Shown piece by piece: positions 35,324 to 47,519 of a DNA stretch of 64,000 nt. A model generated the notes under the pieces. The model was not told the DNA's origin, ran no database searches, and saw nothing but the letters and a program-made list of their open reading frames with translations. Location: assembly GCA_973895155.1 (NCBI GenBank), contig OZ316898.1, positions 372,001-436,000 of the forward strand. The letters run 5' to 3'. Each line of letters begins with the position of its first letter. Positions within the stretch are counted from its first letter, which is position 1. The position numbers and the translations under genes are program-made. The stretch is from Marsupella aquatica. Taxonomy: Eukaryota; Marchantiophyta.

Positions 35324-37624
35324 TTGGTGGAGAGTTGGGAACCACAGCTTGGCCCTAAGTTAACAGGGGAGGAGAGACGTCGCATGCATCGATTCCTGAA
35401 GAGTTATTGGAATTGTTTTGCATTCAGCATGAAGGATTTGGGGACATTGAAGGGCCCTGGTATTCAGATTGAATTGGCTAGTGATGCGCCAATCTTTCGT
35501 AGACCATACCGTTATAGTGACATGGAGAGAGCTCTGATTCAAAGCAGAACTCAAGATTTGTTGGAGGCTGGATTGGTGGAGATTTCATATGGGGAGTATG
35601 CATCTGCCACAGTGATGCCAGCCAAGAAGGATGTGCATGGCAATTACACAGATAGGCGCATGTGTGGTGATTACAGACCTATTAATTGCCAGACAAAATC
35701 TGATCGATATGCCATGCCCACACCTGAGGAGATCTTTGATGCTGTGGGGCATGCAAAGGTTTTCAGTTCATTGGATCTGAGGGCAGGATACCATCAGCTT
35801 CCAATTAGGCATGCTGACAGGTCCAAGACAGCATTCTGGGGGATTGATTCTTATAGCAAAGATCGTTTGTATCAATGGTTATTCTTACCATTTGGGTTGA
35901 AGAATGCACCAGCTGAGTTCCAGAGAGTCATGGATCGAATCCTTGCAGGTTTGGATTTTGTCAGATGTTATATTGATGATATTTTGGTCTATTCTTCTAC
36001 TGTGGAAGAACATCAGCAGCACTTGCAGACTGTGTTGGAGAGATTGAGAGCACATGGGTTGAAGCTCCATCCTAGCAAGTGTAAGTTCTTCCAAGACCAG
36101 ATTGAGTATTTGGGCCACACCATATACCCAGGGGGATTGGGTGTACAGCAGACTAAAGTGGAGGCCATTACACAGATTCCTTGTCCTACTGATGTGAGTA
36201 GAGTTCGTGCATTCTTGGGATTGGCGAGCTACTACAGGAGGTATGTTAAAGGATTTAGCCAGCTTGCTAAACCTTTGACCATACTCACTAAGTTGGATCA
36301 GGAATGGATTTTGGGTGATGACCAGGAGCATGCCTTTCAGGAGTTGAAGCAAAGGTTGGCATCATCCCCTATTTTGAGAAGACCCATTTCAGGCAGACCA
36401 TTTCAGCTACACACTGATTGGAGTGGAGTAGGACTTGGAGCAGTGCTGACTCAGAAGGATGATGAGGGGAATGAGTTTGTTGTGGCTTATGCCAGTAGAT
36501 CAAACAATTCAACAGAGGCTAAGTATAGCTCTTATGAGGGAGAGTGTTTGGTAGCAGTGTGGGCTGTTGCACACTTTCGTTGCTACTTGTTTGGTAACCC
36601 CTTCACCTTGATCACTGATCATCAGCCTCTTAAGTGGTTAATAGAGTCTGACAAGCTTACAGGGAAGCTTGCACGATGGGCATTGTTGTTACAGGAGTAT
36701 GATTTCCAGGTGGTGCATAGGCCTGGAAAAGTGAACTTGGATGCAGATGGATTAAGCCGCAATCCATGTACCAGTCAGCAGGATGAGACTGGAGCCAGAT
36801 GGCATGATGAGTCAGATAAGGAGATGGTGCCAGGATGGCATGCATCTGCCTTTCTTTGTTGGGTGCCAGCATACAGTGGATCTGTGGACTCTACTTCATT
36901 GGATGGAGTGGGTGATGAGTCTTCAGATGTGGATGTTGGTGAGGTAACTTCTGGACAACAAGATATTCACAATGATGTGAGAGTGTTGGAATATCTGCGC
37001 AATAGTTCTATTGTTGGCAGTGTTGATGCCAAGGAACGTGACAGGATTCTACAGAGAGCCAAGAGGTTTCGATGGGAGGGAAACCATCTTTTGAGAGTAC
37101 TGCATGATGGTAGGTTGTTGGTGGTACCAAAACCATCACAACGAGTACATTTGGTGCGACATGCGCACGAGGAGTTGGGTCACTTTGGTGTGAAGTGCAC
37201 TTACAGCTTGCTGCAGACGCAGTATTGGTGGCGTGGTATGCACACTCATGTCCAGCAGTTGATAGCTAAGTGTGTGGTATGTGACAGAGTGAGAGCATCA
37301 TTTAATGCTCCCACTCCCCAGTTGCACCCATTACCGATCATGGGTTTGGGATATCGTTGGAGTTTGGATTTTGCTGGTCCATTACCTCTTACCCAACGTC
37401 ATAATCGGTATGTTTTGGTCATGGTGGAGCACTTCTCCAAGTGGATTGAGCTAGTGGCGTTGCCAGATAAAGCCAGTGGAGGAGTTGCTGCTACATTTTT
37501 GGATCGTGTACTCAGTCATTTTGGAGCACCAGCTGAGGTGTTGACTGATCAGGGAACTGAGTTCCATGGAGAGTTTGAGAGTTTGTGTGAACAAGCTCTG
37601 ATCATCCTGAGGCAGATGGATTAG
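35324..37624 (+). pseudogene. Gypsy reverse transcriptase, RNase H and integrase N-part
   Basis: In the same frame as the methyltransferase. Reverse transcriptase blocks are MCGDYRPIN, FSSLDLRAGYHQL, LPFGLKNAPAEFQRVMD and the catalytic YIDDILVYS, followed by FLGLASYYRRYVKGF. RNase H has HTDWSGVGLGAVL, YSSYEGECLVAVWA and TDHQPLKWL. The integrase zinc finger has HAHEELGHFG ... CVVCD. The DDE core has WSLDFAGPL and LTDQGTEFHG. The frame stops at 37624, and the remainder of integrase is in another frame from about 37588, so a one-base change broke it. Confidence 0.93.
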
Positions 37625-38379
37625 CTGAGAGAGTTGTGCAAACTGTGAAGAGAGGATTGCGTAAGTATGGCTTGCAGGTTGGTCATCTGGGAGATTGGGA
37701 TCTCCAGCTACCTTGGTTAGCTATGGGCTACCGTTTCAGTCGGCAAGCATCACTTGCATCCTTCTCACCCTACTTTTTGCTCTATGGTAGAGAGCCAGAT
37801 TTGCCAGCAGCTATTCATCGTCATGCTGCACCAGTTGTGAACTTGGATGATCCTGATGTTTGGGTCAAGGTGTGTTCAGAAAGAGCACGGGTATTTCAGA
37901 GAGTGATGCCCATGGCTTTTGACAACCTTGCCATTGCCCAACATCGTGATACTTTGAGGTATGCCACTATTCGTGGAGGAGGTTACCGTGCAAGCATTCG
38001 ACGATTTCATCCTAGTGATTATGTTTATTTGCAGCAGACAGCACCCACGACACTTGATGTGACCGCAGGCCGGACAATCTTACGTGTGCGTGAAGTGTTG
38101 CCTTCTGGTGTCCTGATGTTGGAGGGACGCGATGGTATGGTTTGGAAGGATCATGTGCGCAACTGTGCACCATGTCACCTTCCCAACATTGATGGTACAG
38201 TAGATCCAAGCTTGGCACATGTTCGTGTTGGCTTGAAATGTATGTTGTGTGGATCTGCTCAGGGAGCAGCTACTATGTTGATTTGTGATAAGTGTTCTAG
38301 AGGATGGCACATGTCATGTTTGACACCACCATTGCAGGTGATTCCTAGTGGATCATGGTTGTGTCCTCAGTGTCGGTGA
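37588..38379 (+). pseudogene. Gypsy integrase C-part with terminal PHD finger
   Basis: The frame opens with the third catalytic region of integrase (HPEADGLAERVVQT, with the DDE glutamate), then the usual PWLAMGYR-type and SPYFLLYGREP segments. The C-terminus holds a compact PHD finger at about 38239-38376: CMLCG, CDKCSRGWH, MSC, then WLCPQC, the C4HC3 order. It ends three residues after the last zinc ligand pair at TGA 38377-38379. PHD fingers read histone H3 tails. Chromoviruses carry a chromodomain at this position and use it for targeting; a similar role here is inference. Confidence 0.88.
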
Positions 38380-38708
38380 AGCCGACTAGTTATCATTTGT
38401 GTTCTCTTGGCAGATATGGATTGCAGGTAGGTGATCGATGGGGCTCACTTGCACCCGGCCTCCTGATCTTCACACCTAAAAAGGTGTATATCAACCTTGT
38501 AGAACTCATGGCTAGCTAGAGTTAGGGGACCTTACTCCCAGCTAGGGGGGCGATTGTGGGTTTTGGACATGTGTGGACATGAGTTCCACTTGTATTCCAT
38601 TCTCTTGTATTTGTGATGTGGCAGTGTGACTATGTCTGGATGTATGTGACAAGCGATGTATGTTGTGTAGCGATATGTATGCGCACGACATATTCAATAC
38701 ATTCAATA
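38380..38708 (+). other. Gypsy 3' end: noncoding tail, polypurine tract, likely LTR
   Basis: After the stop there is about 160 bp of noncoding sequence, a G-run tract AGCTAGGGGGG (38541-38551), then TGTGGGTTTTGGACATG, which could be the LTR start. A matching 5' copy was not found, so the LTR call and its end are uncertain. Confidence 0.5.
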
Positions 38709-41700
38709 GCAAAGAGAACTCAATCACAAAAGAAAAATAGTTAGTGTGAATGCTAATTTCTCAACACTTAACTAAATTCAAACCACCAATTCAAGTAGTA
38801 AGTTTCAAAAACTTGCCTTTACATGAAGAGAAACCAATTGGCCATGCATGTTACTAAAGCAATAAACAAATAATTAGGCTCAACCCCGGGCTCAACACAC
38901 AGGCAAACTACTCGAAACATGCTGCTGAGAAGTAGCATTTTTTGAATGTCAGACTATGTGTAAGTGCCATGATCGTGCTCCTACGTTTCACAAGGAGGGC
39001 TGGCCCGAAAGGGAGAAGCAACAATGTGGAGTCTATACACGTAGCACAAATCCCAGTTTAGAAGGGTGGATGAAGTTCAGACAAGAGTTCAGAACTTGCC
39101 ATTTGAGATTGCCAATCTGAACTTCACATTCAGACAGGACTTCATCCAGTTCAGGAGTTCAGATAGGAGTTTAGACAATCTGAAGAGGACTTTGGACTTG
39201 AATGAGGGACAGCGTGGCCATATAGTTATCCTTGTGGCCTTCAGCTGCGTGTCTCAGGCTGAATTTCACTTTCCAGTTTCGAGAGTTCTGAAGGTCTAGT
39301 TTTAGTAACTTCCTCCTGACTCGACTTGGGAGCATTCTCCCTATTTGCTAGCTTGTAGTTAGCTTTGACTCCTGTGAGCTTAGTTGACGACCCTCTTGAG
39401 ATATTAACAATTAGAACAAACACAAGTTGTCAAGACAGATTCCACCGGAGCAAAAAGTCCAAAATCAGGTGAAAGAAAACCTAAGGAAAGTCCATAAGAA
39501 CGAAAGTAGGAAGGCAGGTGCACGGGCCACCGAGAAAAGTAAAGGATGCATGTGATTAGTGGGGAGGGATCTTAGCAAAAACAGGGGAAAGCAAGGGAAC
39601 TTGCTGCTAAAATCAGCTGAACGATTGCACGGTTCCTATAAATTTAGTGGACCTTAAGGCCGTCTGTTCACCCCCCCACCCCATTGCCAGAGCACGGGGC
39701 ACAAGGCATGTTCTGATACAGGGAGGAGCAAAATAGTCATGTCAAGCAAGAAGTGTGGAGAGACCAATCAGTAAGCAAAAATAGGGGAGAACATACATAC
39801 ATGATCAGCAGCAGCAGGAAACAAGAAAGATGATTTCGGGTGGCATCTTAGGGTCGGGGACACCACTGCAACACCGGGACTTAGGATATGAGTTGTTCTT
39901 AATCTGCTAGTAGCATCCGGCAGGCCGGCGACCCATGGCAAAAGGGCAGAGCAGCAATCCGCTAAAACTACCGAGTCTCACCTTTGCGCTACTAACTGTC
40001 ACCTTTGTCCAAGGTAGCTAGTAATAGCAAGTTGAAGTCCCGCTCCAAGTTGTCGGCTTCCACTCCAAGCTCCCTTAAAGATTGTGGCCTCAGGTCCAAG
40101 TCGTTAGCTCGCACGCGCAACTCCCTAAACCTACACACAGCGGAAGCTTAGCTCACCAACAACTTGCAGAAACAATGACCTCCCCTCTGAAACTGATAAA
40201 AACACCTGAATACAAATAGTGAAGCACGAGGACAGAACAGGGAGAAGCGTTTTGCAGTTTGGGACGACAATGCTAGGAGTGTATACACTTCGGGCAACAG
40301 GGAGGTCCAATAATAGTTTGAATCTGACGGATGAAGCTCTAGGCGAATGAGCTCCAGGAGATTGGGTGCATGATTGAGCAGGCGATTGTAACAGCAGGCA
40401 CCTGGCGATTGAAGGAAGCAGCATTCGACAGTGGACCTAGGCAGCTCACGAATTTTGCTCAGCATCGATGTCACCTAGACCCTAAACACGCAATGCATAC
40501 ATCACCTAGACAACTATACTTGCAGCCACGAGGTGAGTCCGCGATAGGGGATTGAAGGAAGCAGCAAGTCAAGCAAGAAGTGTGGAGAGACCAATCAGTA
40601 AGCAAAAATAGGGGAGAACAGACATACATCAGCAGCAGCAGGAAACAAGAAAGATGATACTCTGTTCCATCTTAGAGTCGGGGACACTACTGCAACATCG
40701 GGACTTAGGATATGACTTGTTTTTAAACTGGAGATAGCATCCAGCAGGCCAGCGACCCATGCCAAAAGGGCAGAGCAGCAATCCGCCATGTAGCGATAGG
40801 TGAGAGCAGCGATTACGACGATGAAAGATGGTCGAAGCTGAAGCAAAACCCCTAAAGATGCAGCTTGGCCATACTCTCCTTCCTCACCTCATAGCGCTAG
40901 GCATTCAACCTCCCTCTTCAATGAACCTCACAGCAGCTTGAAGGTCGATAGATTTTACCTCGTCTCCTGAGCAGAAACGTCTGCATTAGCTGAACAGAGC
41001 CCGGAATAGAGCTATCGCATTTAGCCTCCCGACTCCAAAATCAAACGCAACACAACCTCCAACTCCCAATGGCAGCTCAGCAGGTTGATCAGCTTGGTCA
41101 ATGCAGGTCAGTCGACCTCAATAGCCACACTAGAAGCTCACCGCAAGTCACTCAAAGGTTAGACTAGAAGCTCCGCCGCCTTCACACCGTAGCAAAAAAC
41201 AATGAGACCAATATCGAGCAAGGCGACCCTGTTTGAATATTTGGCGACCATCAGGCTCCACCCCTCCTTTCTCGCTACCGTTCCCCCATGTGATGGTTAA
41301 GCTTCTCAGGACACAATCAATCGCACAAATGTAGCTTAAAGCAGGACCTCACTAAGCAGACTATCGGTTAGGACCTTATAGACATAGAGATAGATAGGTC
41401 AATGCAACCTTACTTGGGCCGATGCAGCATGTCTCTTGACAATGTGAAGCAGCGCAGCATTCCTCCACCTAGCTCGCAGTGATCCTCCGCCTTGCTTGCA
41501 GTAACCAGCCTCCGCCTAGCTAGTTTGCACTGTCACGGCTGCAACTTTTTGTGCAATGACTTGGCCCTCCTACCAACTATGAGCTCCCAAAAGTATGTTG
41601 AGCAGATGTACACTCAGGCACCACCTCGTAGAGCTCAACTCCAAGTCAGCAGCTCTCACTTGAAACTCAATAGCAGCTTAGCTCACCAGCAGGTTGAAAA

Positions 41701-42359
41701 GCGACAATGGACTCCCCTCAAAACTGATTGGCAGACCTCCACACTGACGCTCGTAGCAGGCCCAATCCTAAACACATTTGCACCCTAAAGTCCAGTCGCG
41801 CTCAAACACTTTCAAACGACCCTACAGGAAGTTCGCGAAGAGTGCAGCTGGAATGAAGGTCGTCGACTCCCAATTTCCCTCGCAAAACCAACCTCTGCGG
41901 CACACTGACCCTGAACACTTAGGGCAAGTAGTACCCCCAAAATCTCTCGCAAAACCAACCTCCAAGGTACACTGACCCTGAGGGAAAGTAGTACCCCTCA
42001 CATGTGGGCAGCCATCGAGTGACTTAGCAAACAGGTTGGTTTGGACATAAAAGAACCAATGCAAATGACTTAGCAAAAAGTTCAATGTGGGGAGAGTGCA
42101 CTTTGGTCAAGAACAAGGCCACATATAGTCAGGTATGAATCCACATTATAAGTGAAAGTACCCACCATTCTGATGAAAACCCCCATATTTATACCCATTA
42201 TATTTGGACTTATTGAACCATGAGTGTGCAATATGTAGTTGCACCGGGAGTTGCATATTAGGGATTGGCATCCGAAATTGGCTAATGGGGTATGCATGTT
42301 GACGGAATTTTTAAAAATGATGTCCAATTCATATTGCACTATTGTGGAGTAACTAACAT
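38709..42359. other. Right arm of CACTA-1, no gene seen
   Basis: About 3.7 kb without a domain-bearing frame. It contains a pair of long direct repeats (39741-39962 and 40568-40786, listed separately) and many CAGCA or CTCAC-rich stretches. It may include decayed, older insertions. Confidence 0.45.
39741..40786. repeat. Direct repeats of about 220 bp
   Basis: The copies at 39741-39962 and 40568-40786 run from GTCAAGCAAGAAGTGTGGAG through AGCAGCAGCAGGAAACAAG to GGCAGAGCAGCAATCCGC with roughly 10% differences. About 605 bp lies between them. They could be LTRs of a small decayed element or a local segmental duplication. Confidence 0.85.
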
Positions 42360-42555
42360 AACCTATTTCTTACTTACCAGTGTTACAATAGCGACATTGG
42401 ATAAAGTTGTAAGCATGACTTCCCACAACCTCACCAAAACTTAGTTGGTATGATGTAACTAACATGACACCCACAAACTTGGAGTCGCATATTTATGAAG
42501 GCCTCGCACAAGTCACATAGGGGAGGGTCTCAAAATGGGTGGTTTTCTTCTAGTG

Positions 42556-43164
42556 CCCCTTGGGCAATGGCACGGCTTGGCCTACTTTTCAACGGGCCTT
42601 TTTCCTACCTCTTGCATCCCCAAACCCCATTGGAACCGCATCCAAGATTACTTGGCTCCTTACTCGCCAACGCCATGCCCCCTTGGGCTCCCGCTTGGGC
42701 TGGTGGTGTGATTTGTGTAACTTTTTTAACATATGGGTGTTTGAGAGGAGGTGGTCCCCTCATACATACTTATGGGGACCTGCCACCCCTGGACCACATT
42801 TGGTCCCGATATTTTGGCCCCCAACCCTTGCATTTTTTACTTCTAAATTGGGTGGCAAGTGATCATGGCAAGGTCAAGGGCTTAGCATGGAGTTGAAATC
42901 ATTCATAGGAAGGAGTTCACTTAGGGCCAAGGATGGCTCAGTTTTATGAGGTTTGTTTGACAACAAGGGAGCATTTGGACCTGAAACCCATAGGTGGTTG
43001 CTCCCAACTCCGGTCGCGAGGGCAAACTTCAGTCCAAGAGGGGCAAGGCCAAGTCATCATCATCGGTTGGAGCAGGCCGGGGTTGGCGTTGGCCCTTGCT
43101 TGGAGTTGGCCATCTCTAGTCTAGGCTCGATGAGGACGTTGTCACTCATCGGCCAAGGGTGGGT
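42556..43164. other. Unique flank between CACTA-1 and Copia-2
   Basis: There is no recognisable gene. It begins with the CCC target duplication of CACTA-1 and runs to the break point of truncated Copia-2. It differs from the left flank of CACTA-1 (Helitron helicase), so I could not confirm that it continues that helicase. Confidence 0.5.
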
Positions 43165-43334
43165 CGTTGCACATACAAATTCTTCTGTCTGCTCCCCTTC
43201 AAAATCATTGTCTCTCCCGACCTGACTTGAAGTTCACCATCGCTCCATTGATGACCATTTGAATCCAACACACCGAGTGAAATCAAATTCTTACGCATGC
43301 CAGGTACATACCTGACTCCAGACACTATGCGCAC

Positions 43335-43710
43335 CACTACTACATATTGGCCCCTTTTGCGAAGCTTTTTTTTAAGCCGGGATGGTCTTGCGATGTCATC
43401 GACTTCAGATATTTTGTGATCAAACACGCATCACAATAAAGCATGCTCAAAGGTTTGCAACATAGTGTTGCGAAGCTAAATACCTCGCAATTTGTTTGAG
43501 ATCGGATTGAATTCGCAACTCTTTTAGATACTATTCGTCTCGCAAAGTATTTGTGGATCCGCGACCATCGCGACTGCATTTGGATCTCTTTTGTTTCATA
43601 ATTTAGCGATAATAATGTACTCAAATATATCTTGTGAACCTATTAGCTTTGCACAATATTGTGAAGTATAAATAGTCGCAAGTTACCGAAGCCAATTGAT
43701 TCGCAAAGTT
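43335..43710. repeat. CACTA-2 left terminal and subterminal repeats
   Basis: About ten copies of TCGCAA or TTGCGA within 375 bp of the end. These are candidate binding sites for the element's DNA-binding protein. Confidence 0.85.
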
Positions 43711-44088
43711 GAGAACCCATTGGCATCACAATTATCGATGGTGTGTTATTCACAAAGTGTTCAGAAGTTGCTTCTTGACAAGCTTGAAAATGTTTTGCAA
43801 AGAGAGTTGTTTGAAAAGTTTATAGAATGGAAATGTTTGAGAGAGTTTCTTTACAAGATGGAGAATGCATGTGTTTAGGTTACAGCTAGGGTTTTCAAAA
43901 AGGTGGCATGCATGAGGATAACTTTGGAAACGGCTAGGGTTGTATATATAACAGTGAGATGAAATTTCAAAGTCCAATTAAGTGTTTGTAAAACAAAAGA
44001 AGAAAATTAATATGTTAATATAAATAAAACCATGATAGTTAGTTTAGGGTCAAATTCTGGGCCCACAACAAGTTTTACTACTAGTGCA

Positions 44089-47000
44089 TCAAACCTGGTC
44101 CTCATCCTCTCCTCCATTTGACACAATAATAATGTCAGGTTTTTCCGAGATAATGAAACGGGACCGTGGCACATACGGTATAACAACTGACCACTCTGGG
44201 TCTAGTGGGTACAGAATATAGAAACACTGCTCAAGGTGACTTGGGAATGTAAATGGTTCAGATGTTTGCCAATGAGATGGTTGAAAGCTAGTTGCTGATG
44301 TCTTCAGTCGAGTAAACCCACACTCATCAAGAAGTACCGTGTGATTATCACCAACCAGGTGAATTTTGAACCACTTACACTTGAAGACATACTCTTCAAA
44401 TTTGGAATCGGCATCATAGGATATGATCAAGATCTCCTCAATCTTCCCATAGTGAGGCACCACATCTCTGATCACATTAGTGTCATGACGGCTACTTTGT
44501 GAATCTTGCATGAACTGCCCTTGAACTCCACAATCAAAAGTTCTTCCCCTCTTCTCATCAAGGTCAGAAATCCTGAAATGCCTCCCTTGTGTCCACATTG
44601 TTGTTCTGGTCTGAACAAGTCTTAAAGGACCATGAACAATTGTTCGAACCTCAGGAGTCATATCTGGAAAATGTGATACATTCTCACCTTGGGCCACCAT
44701 AGCATCCAACTGAAGTACTTTCTCCTTCATATACTCAAGGAACTTTGGAAAGATCCTTGGGCGACGACTCTCCCTCTTTGCATCCTCATAAAACTCTCTC
44801 CAATCTTCCATCACATTGCTGTTACTCAACATGAAAGTACTAACCTGTGTCAACTCCACTGCGGTTAGTAAGCGTGTTTTTTTTGCACATGTTAAACGGT
44901 CCTCCTCCACTTCCCTCTCTTCCATCCAAGTGCGTGGACAACTAGGATCAATGGTAGCTAAGATGTTACTACAATAAAACATACTCTCAGCTGCCAAGTA
45001 TCCAGTTGCCATGCTCCCCTCCACTCGTGCACGGTTCCGTACACAAGCCTTTAACACGGCCATATACCTTTTCAGCCAATACATCCACCTACAATGCACC
45101 AGACCGGCAATGGCAACCTCCCTCACAAGATGAACGAGAAGATGCACCTGACAATCAAAGAAGGAAAGAGGGAGGGCCTTCTCCAACTTGCATACCACCT
45201 CTGCTGCCAATACCTCCATCCATGGTATCTCTTCTTCATATATTTCCTTTGAGCATATCCATCTCAACAAAGTGCCCAGTGACCAAAGGGCGTCTTGCAC
45301 TTCTTCACTCCCCAAACCTATGATTGCCACAGGAAGTATATGTTGTAGTAAACGATGATAGTCATGTGTCTTGAGATACATTGGCCATTTATGACTGTCC
45401 TCCATCCCAAAAGCCTTACGTAGATTGGCACCATAGCCTGTAGGAAACCGCATCTGCCCTATGCGTTGTCGAAACTCTCTTCTTTCACCAACACTCAAAA
45501 CCCATGGAGCTGAAGGACGATGTTCCATCCCTGTGGATTCATCAACTGTTATCCATACATCTGGATGTCGTTCTAGATCCTGGCATGCCTCCCTAAAATT
45601 AATGTTCTTTTCCCCATAAAAGTGCTTGATCAAAGCCTTCCCAACATTTCCCTCTATATGCATGGGGTCTAACAAGTGATGAATCTTCAACTCAGGCCAA
45701 TAGGGCAAAGTGGCCACTATACTCCACCTTGTCAATCCACTACCATCAAATCCCATGGCATCTTCAGGGTCTGCCACGCTATCAACTATGGATTTCCAAT
45801 ACAAAAATGTTGTGCGGTCAGGTATCTCACGCTCATCACCATTGATCATGTCAAAGTCTAAAAATAAGAGGGGGTTAGACCTCATGTGATGCCCAAGTGG
45901 AAGAAACTTGGTATGACCAAGGTAGATTATCTTGTGCAGCCATTTTGAGTACTTGGCCATATCGTGAAGGCTTGGACCACAAGTGGAGCATGCCTTGTAC
46001 CCTTGAGTTTGGAACCCAGAAACAAACCCAAACCCTGCTCACAAAATAACATTCTTAATTAGAGTCAAAGGAATTGAAAAGTTCATGTATGTAGAATTAA
46101 AGAGGGACTTCCTTCCAAACAAACTTGATCTCCAATACATGAAAAAAATACAAATCCATACCACTCACCTGGATAGTCATGCATGGTCCACATAATGATT
46201 CCCTTCAATTGGAAGACACGTGGTAACCCTCCTGTAGTTGTCCGACCATCATATGCCCATACACCCCCCCATAATTTATGGAGTTCCCCAACCAAGAGCG
46301 CCAAGTAGGTGTCCATGTTTTTTACCTTAGATGGACCTGGGATAATCAATGATAGCAATAAGAATCCCTTTTTCATGGACAACCATGGGGGAAGGTTGTA
46401 ATTCATAACAACCACCGGCCAAACCGAAGTAGGGCGCCCTTTCCCTCCAAGGGAGTGTGGGCTCACCCCATCTGATGCCAACCCCAACCTCACATGACGA
46501 GGGTCACGTGCAAACTCTGGCCATTATGACTCCACATGCTTGTGATCAGGGGAATCAACTGGCAACCGCATGACGCCGGCCTCTGATCAATGTGTCTTAT
46601 GCCATACCATCAATTCTGCCAAGTCAGAACATCGGTACATGTGCAACAATCGAGGAATAATAGGAAACCAACGAACAACTTTTCTAGGCACCTTTGAGGT
46701 CAACATGTTGGTTTCATATCGAGGCTCTTGACAAATTGGACACTCAGTTGCGCTGGCATTGATCTCATGATAGAGAATGCAGTCATTCACACAAGCATGA
46801 ATGATATGGTATTCCATGCCAATGGATGATAGAACCCTCTTTGCCTTCTTCCAAGTTCCTGGCAACACATTTTCACTGGGTAACAAGAGATCATGGCAAA
46901 TTTGCAAACAAATCCGATAGTAGCGCATTGCTTGCCTTGTGTTTTGCTTGAAGATTCATCAATGCCAAGATGGCAGATAGTCTATTCAAACGAGCACCCC

Positions 47001-47355
47001 CATAAATAGGTGTTCTAGCATGTGCCTCAGCTTCTTCCCATTGTTTTTGTCCTTCAGGTGTACGTTAAGCCCTTGGATCATGTGCAACATTTGGTGGAGG
47101 ATCTCCTTCATTGGGTGGGACACCTCCTTCACCACCAATGTCTACACCAAACCAATCTATCATGAAGTCATCCATGGCTGACTCTTGGTCTTGCATGACC
47201 TCATAATCTGTCTGAGGTGCCCCTTCATCTGGACTGTCATTATCATTGTCACTTGATGAGGAATCTGCTGATGATGTTTCCCCGTCTTGTGGCAAGCCCA
47301 TTTCTTGATATGTAGCTCTCAACCTCCTTGGCAACATATCTTGACTAGGCCGCAC
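44089..47355 (-). pseudogene. TNP2-like transposase of CACTA-2
   Basis: Catalytic transposase homolog, minus strand. The N-terminal part at 47065-47355 is acidic and resembles the TNP2 leader. 46587-46928 has a CPICQEPRYE knuckle and VPRKVVRWFPIIPRL. 46083-46493 has the Transposase_21 core LGLASDGVSP, MNYNLPPWLS and LIIPGPS. An intron with GT-AG ends (46035-46168) joins ...MHDYP to GFGFVSGFQTQGYKACSTCG. The last exon (44089-46034) has DPMHIEGNVGKAL, the DUF4218 block (LPLSFFDCQVHLLVHLV) and an EEYVFKCKWF end. Two in-frame stops between 46590 and 46500 fit C-to-T changes of Arg and Gln codons. Confidence 0.9.
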
Positions 47356-47519
47356 ATTCTATAGACAATACAATAAAGCATTCACAATGAAATTAACTCC
47401 AAATATAGTAGTGCTCGAAACATATTATTAACAATATAAAAAGAACATGTCATTACAAAACATACGTTCACATACGATGAACGTATAATACATGTCCCTA
47501 AAGTAATCCTAATCCCATT

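Larger units (their letters stand above)
31306..38708 (+). mobile_element. Ty3/Gypsy element encoding a DNA methyltransferase and PHD finger
   Basis: Plus-strand order: gag with two CCHC knuckles, aspartic protease (LLDTGA), a cytosine-5 methyltransferase domain, reverse transcriptase, RNase H, integrase, PHD finger. A G-rich polypurine tract ends near 38551, followed by a likely 3' LTR start (TGTGGGTTTTGG, about 38555). I could not find the matching 5' LTR, so both outer borders are estimates. The coding path has two TAG stops (about 31966 and 35276), a frame change near 33600 and another near 37580. The element lies inside CACTA-1 in the opposite orientation to the CACTA genes. Confidence 0.9.
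14891..42555 (-). mobile_element. CACTA-1, large En/Spm transposon with nested insertions
   Basis: The left end reads CACTAGAAGAA, 12 unmatched bases, then TGAGACC and, a few bases on, TATGTGACT. The right end at 42555, read in reverse complement, has the same CACTAGAAGAA, 12-base gap, TGAGACC and TATGTGACT. Both ends are flanked by CCC (14888-14890 and 42556-42558), a 3-bp target duplication as expected for CACTA. Coding blocks for TNP1-like and TNP2-like proteins lie on the minus strand. The 27.7 kb includes a family-R retroelement and a Gypsy element. Premature stops suggest it is not autonomous. Confidence 0.85.
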
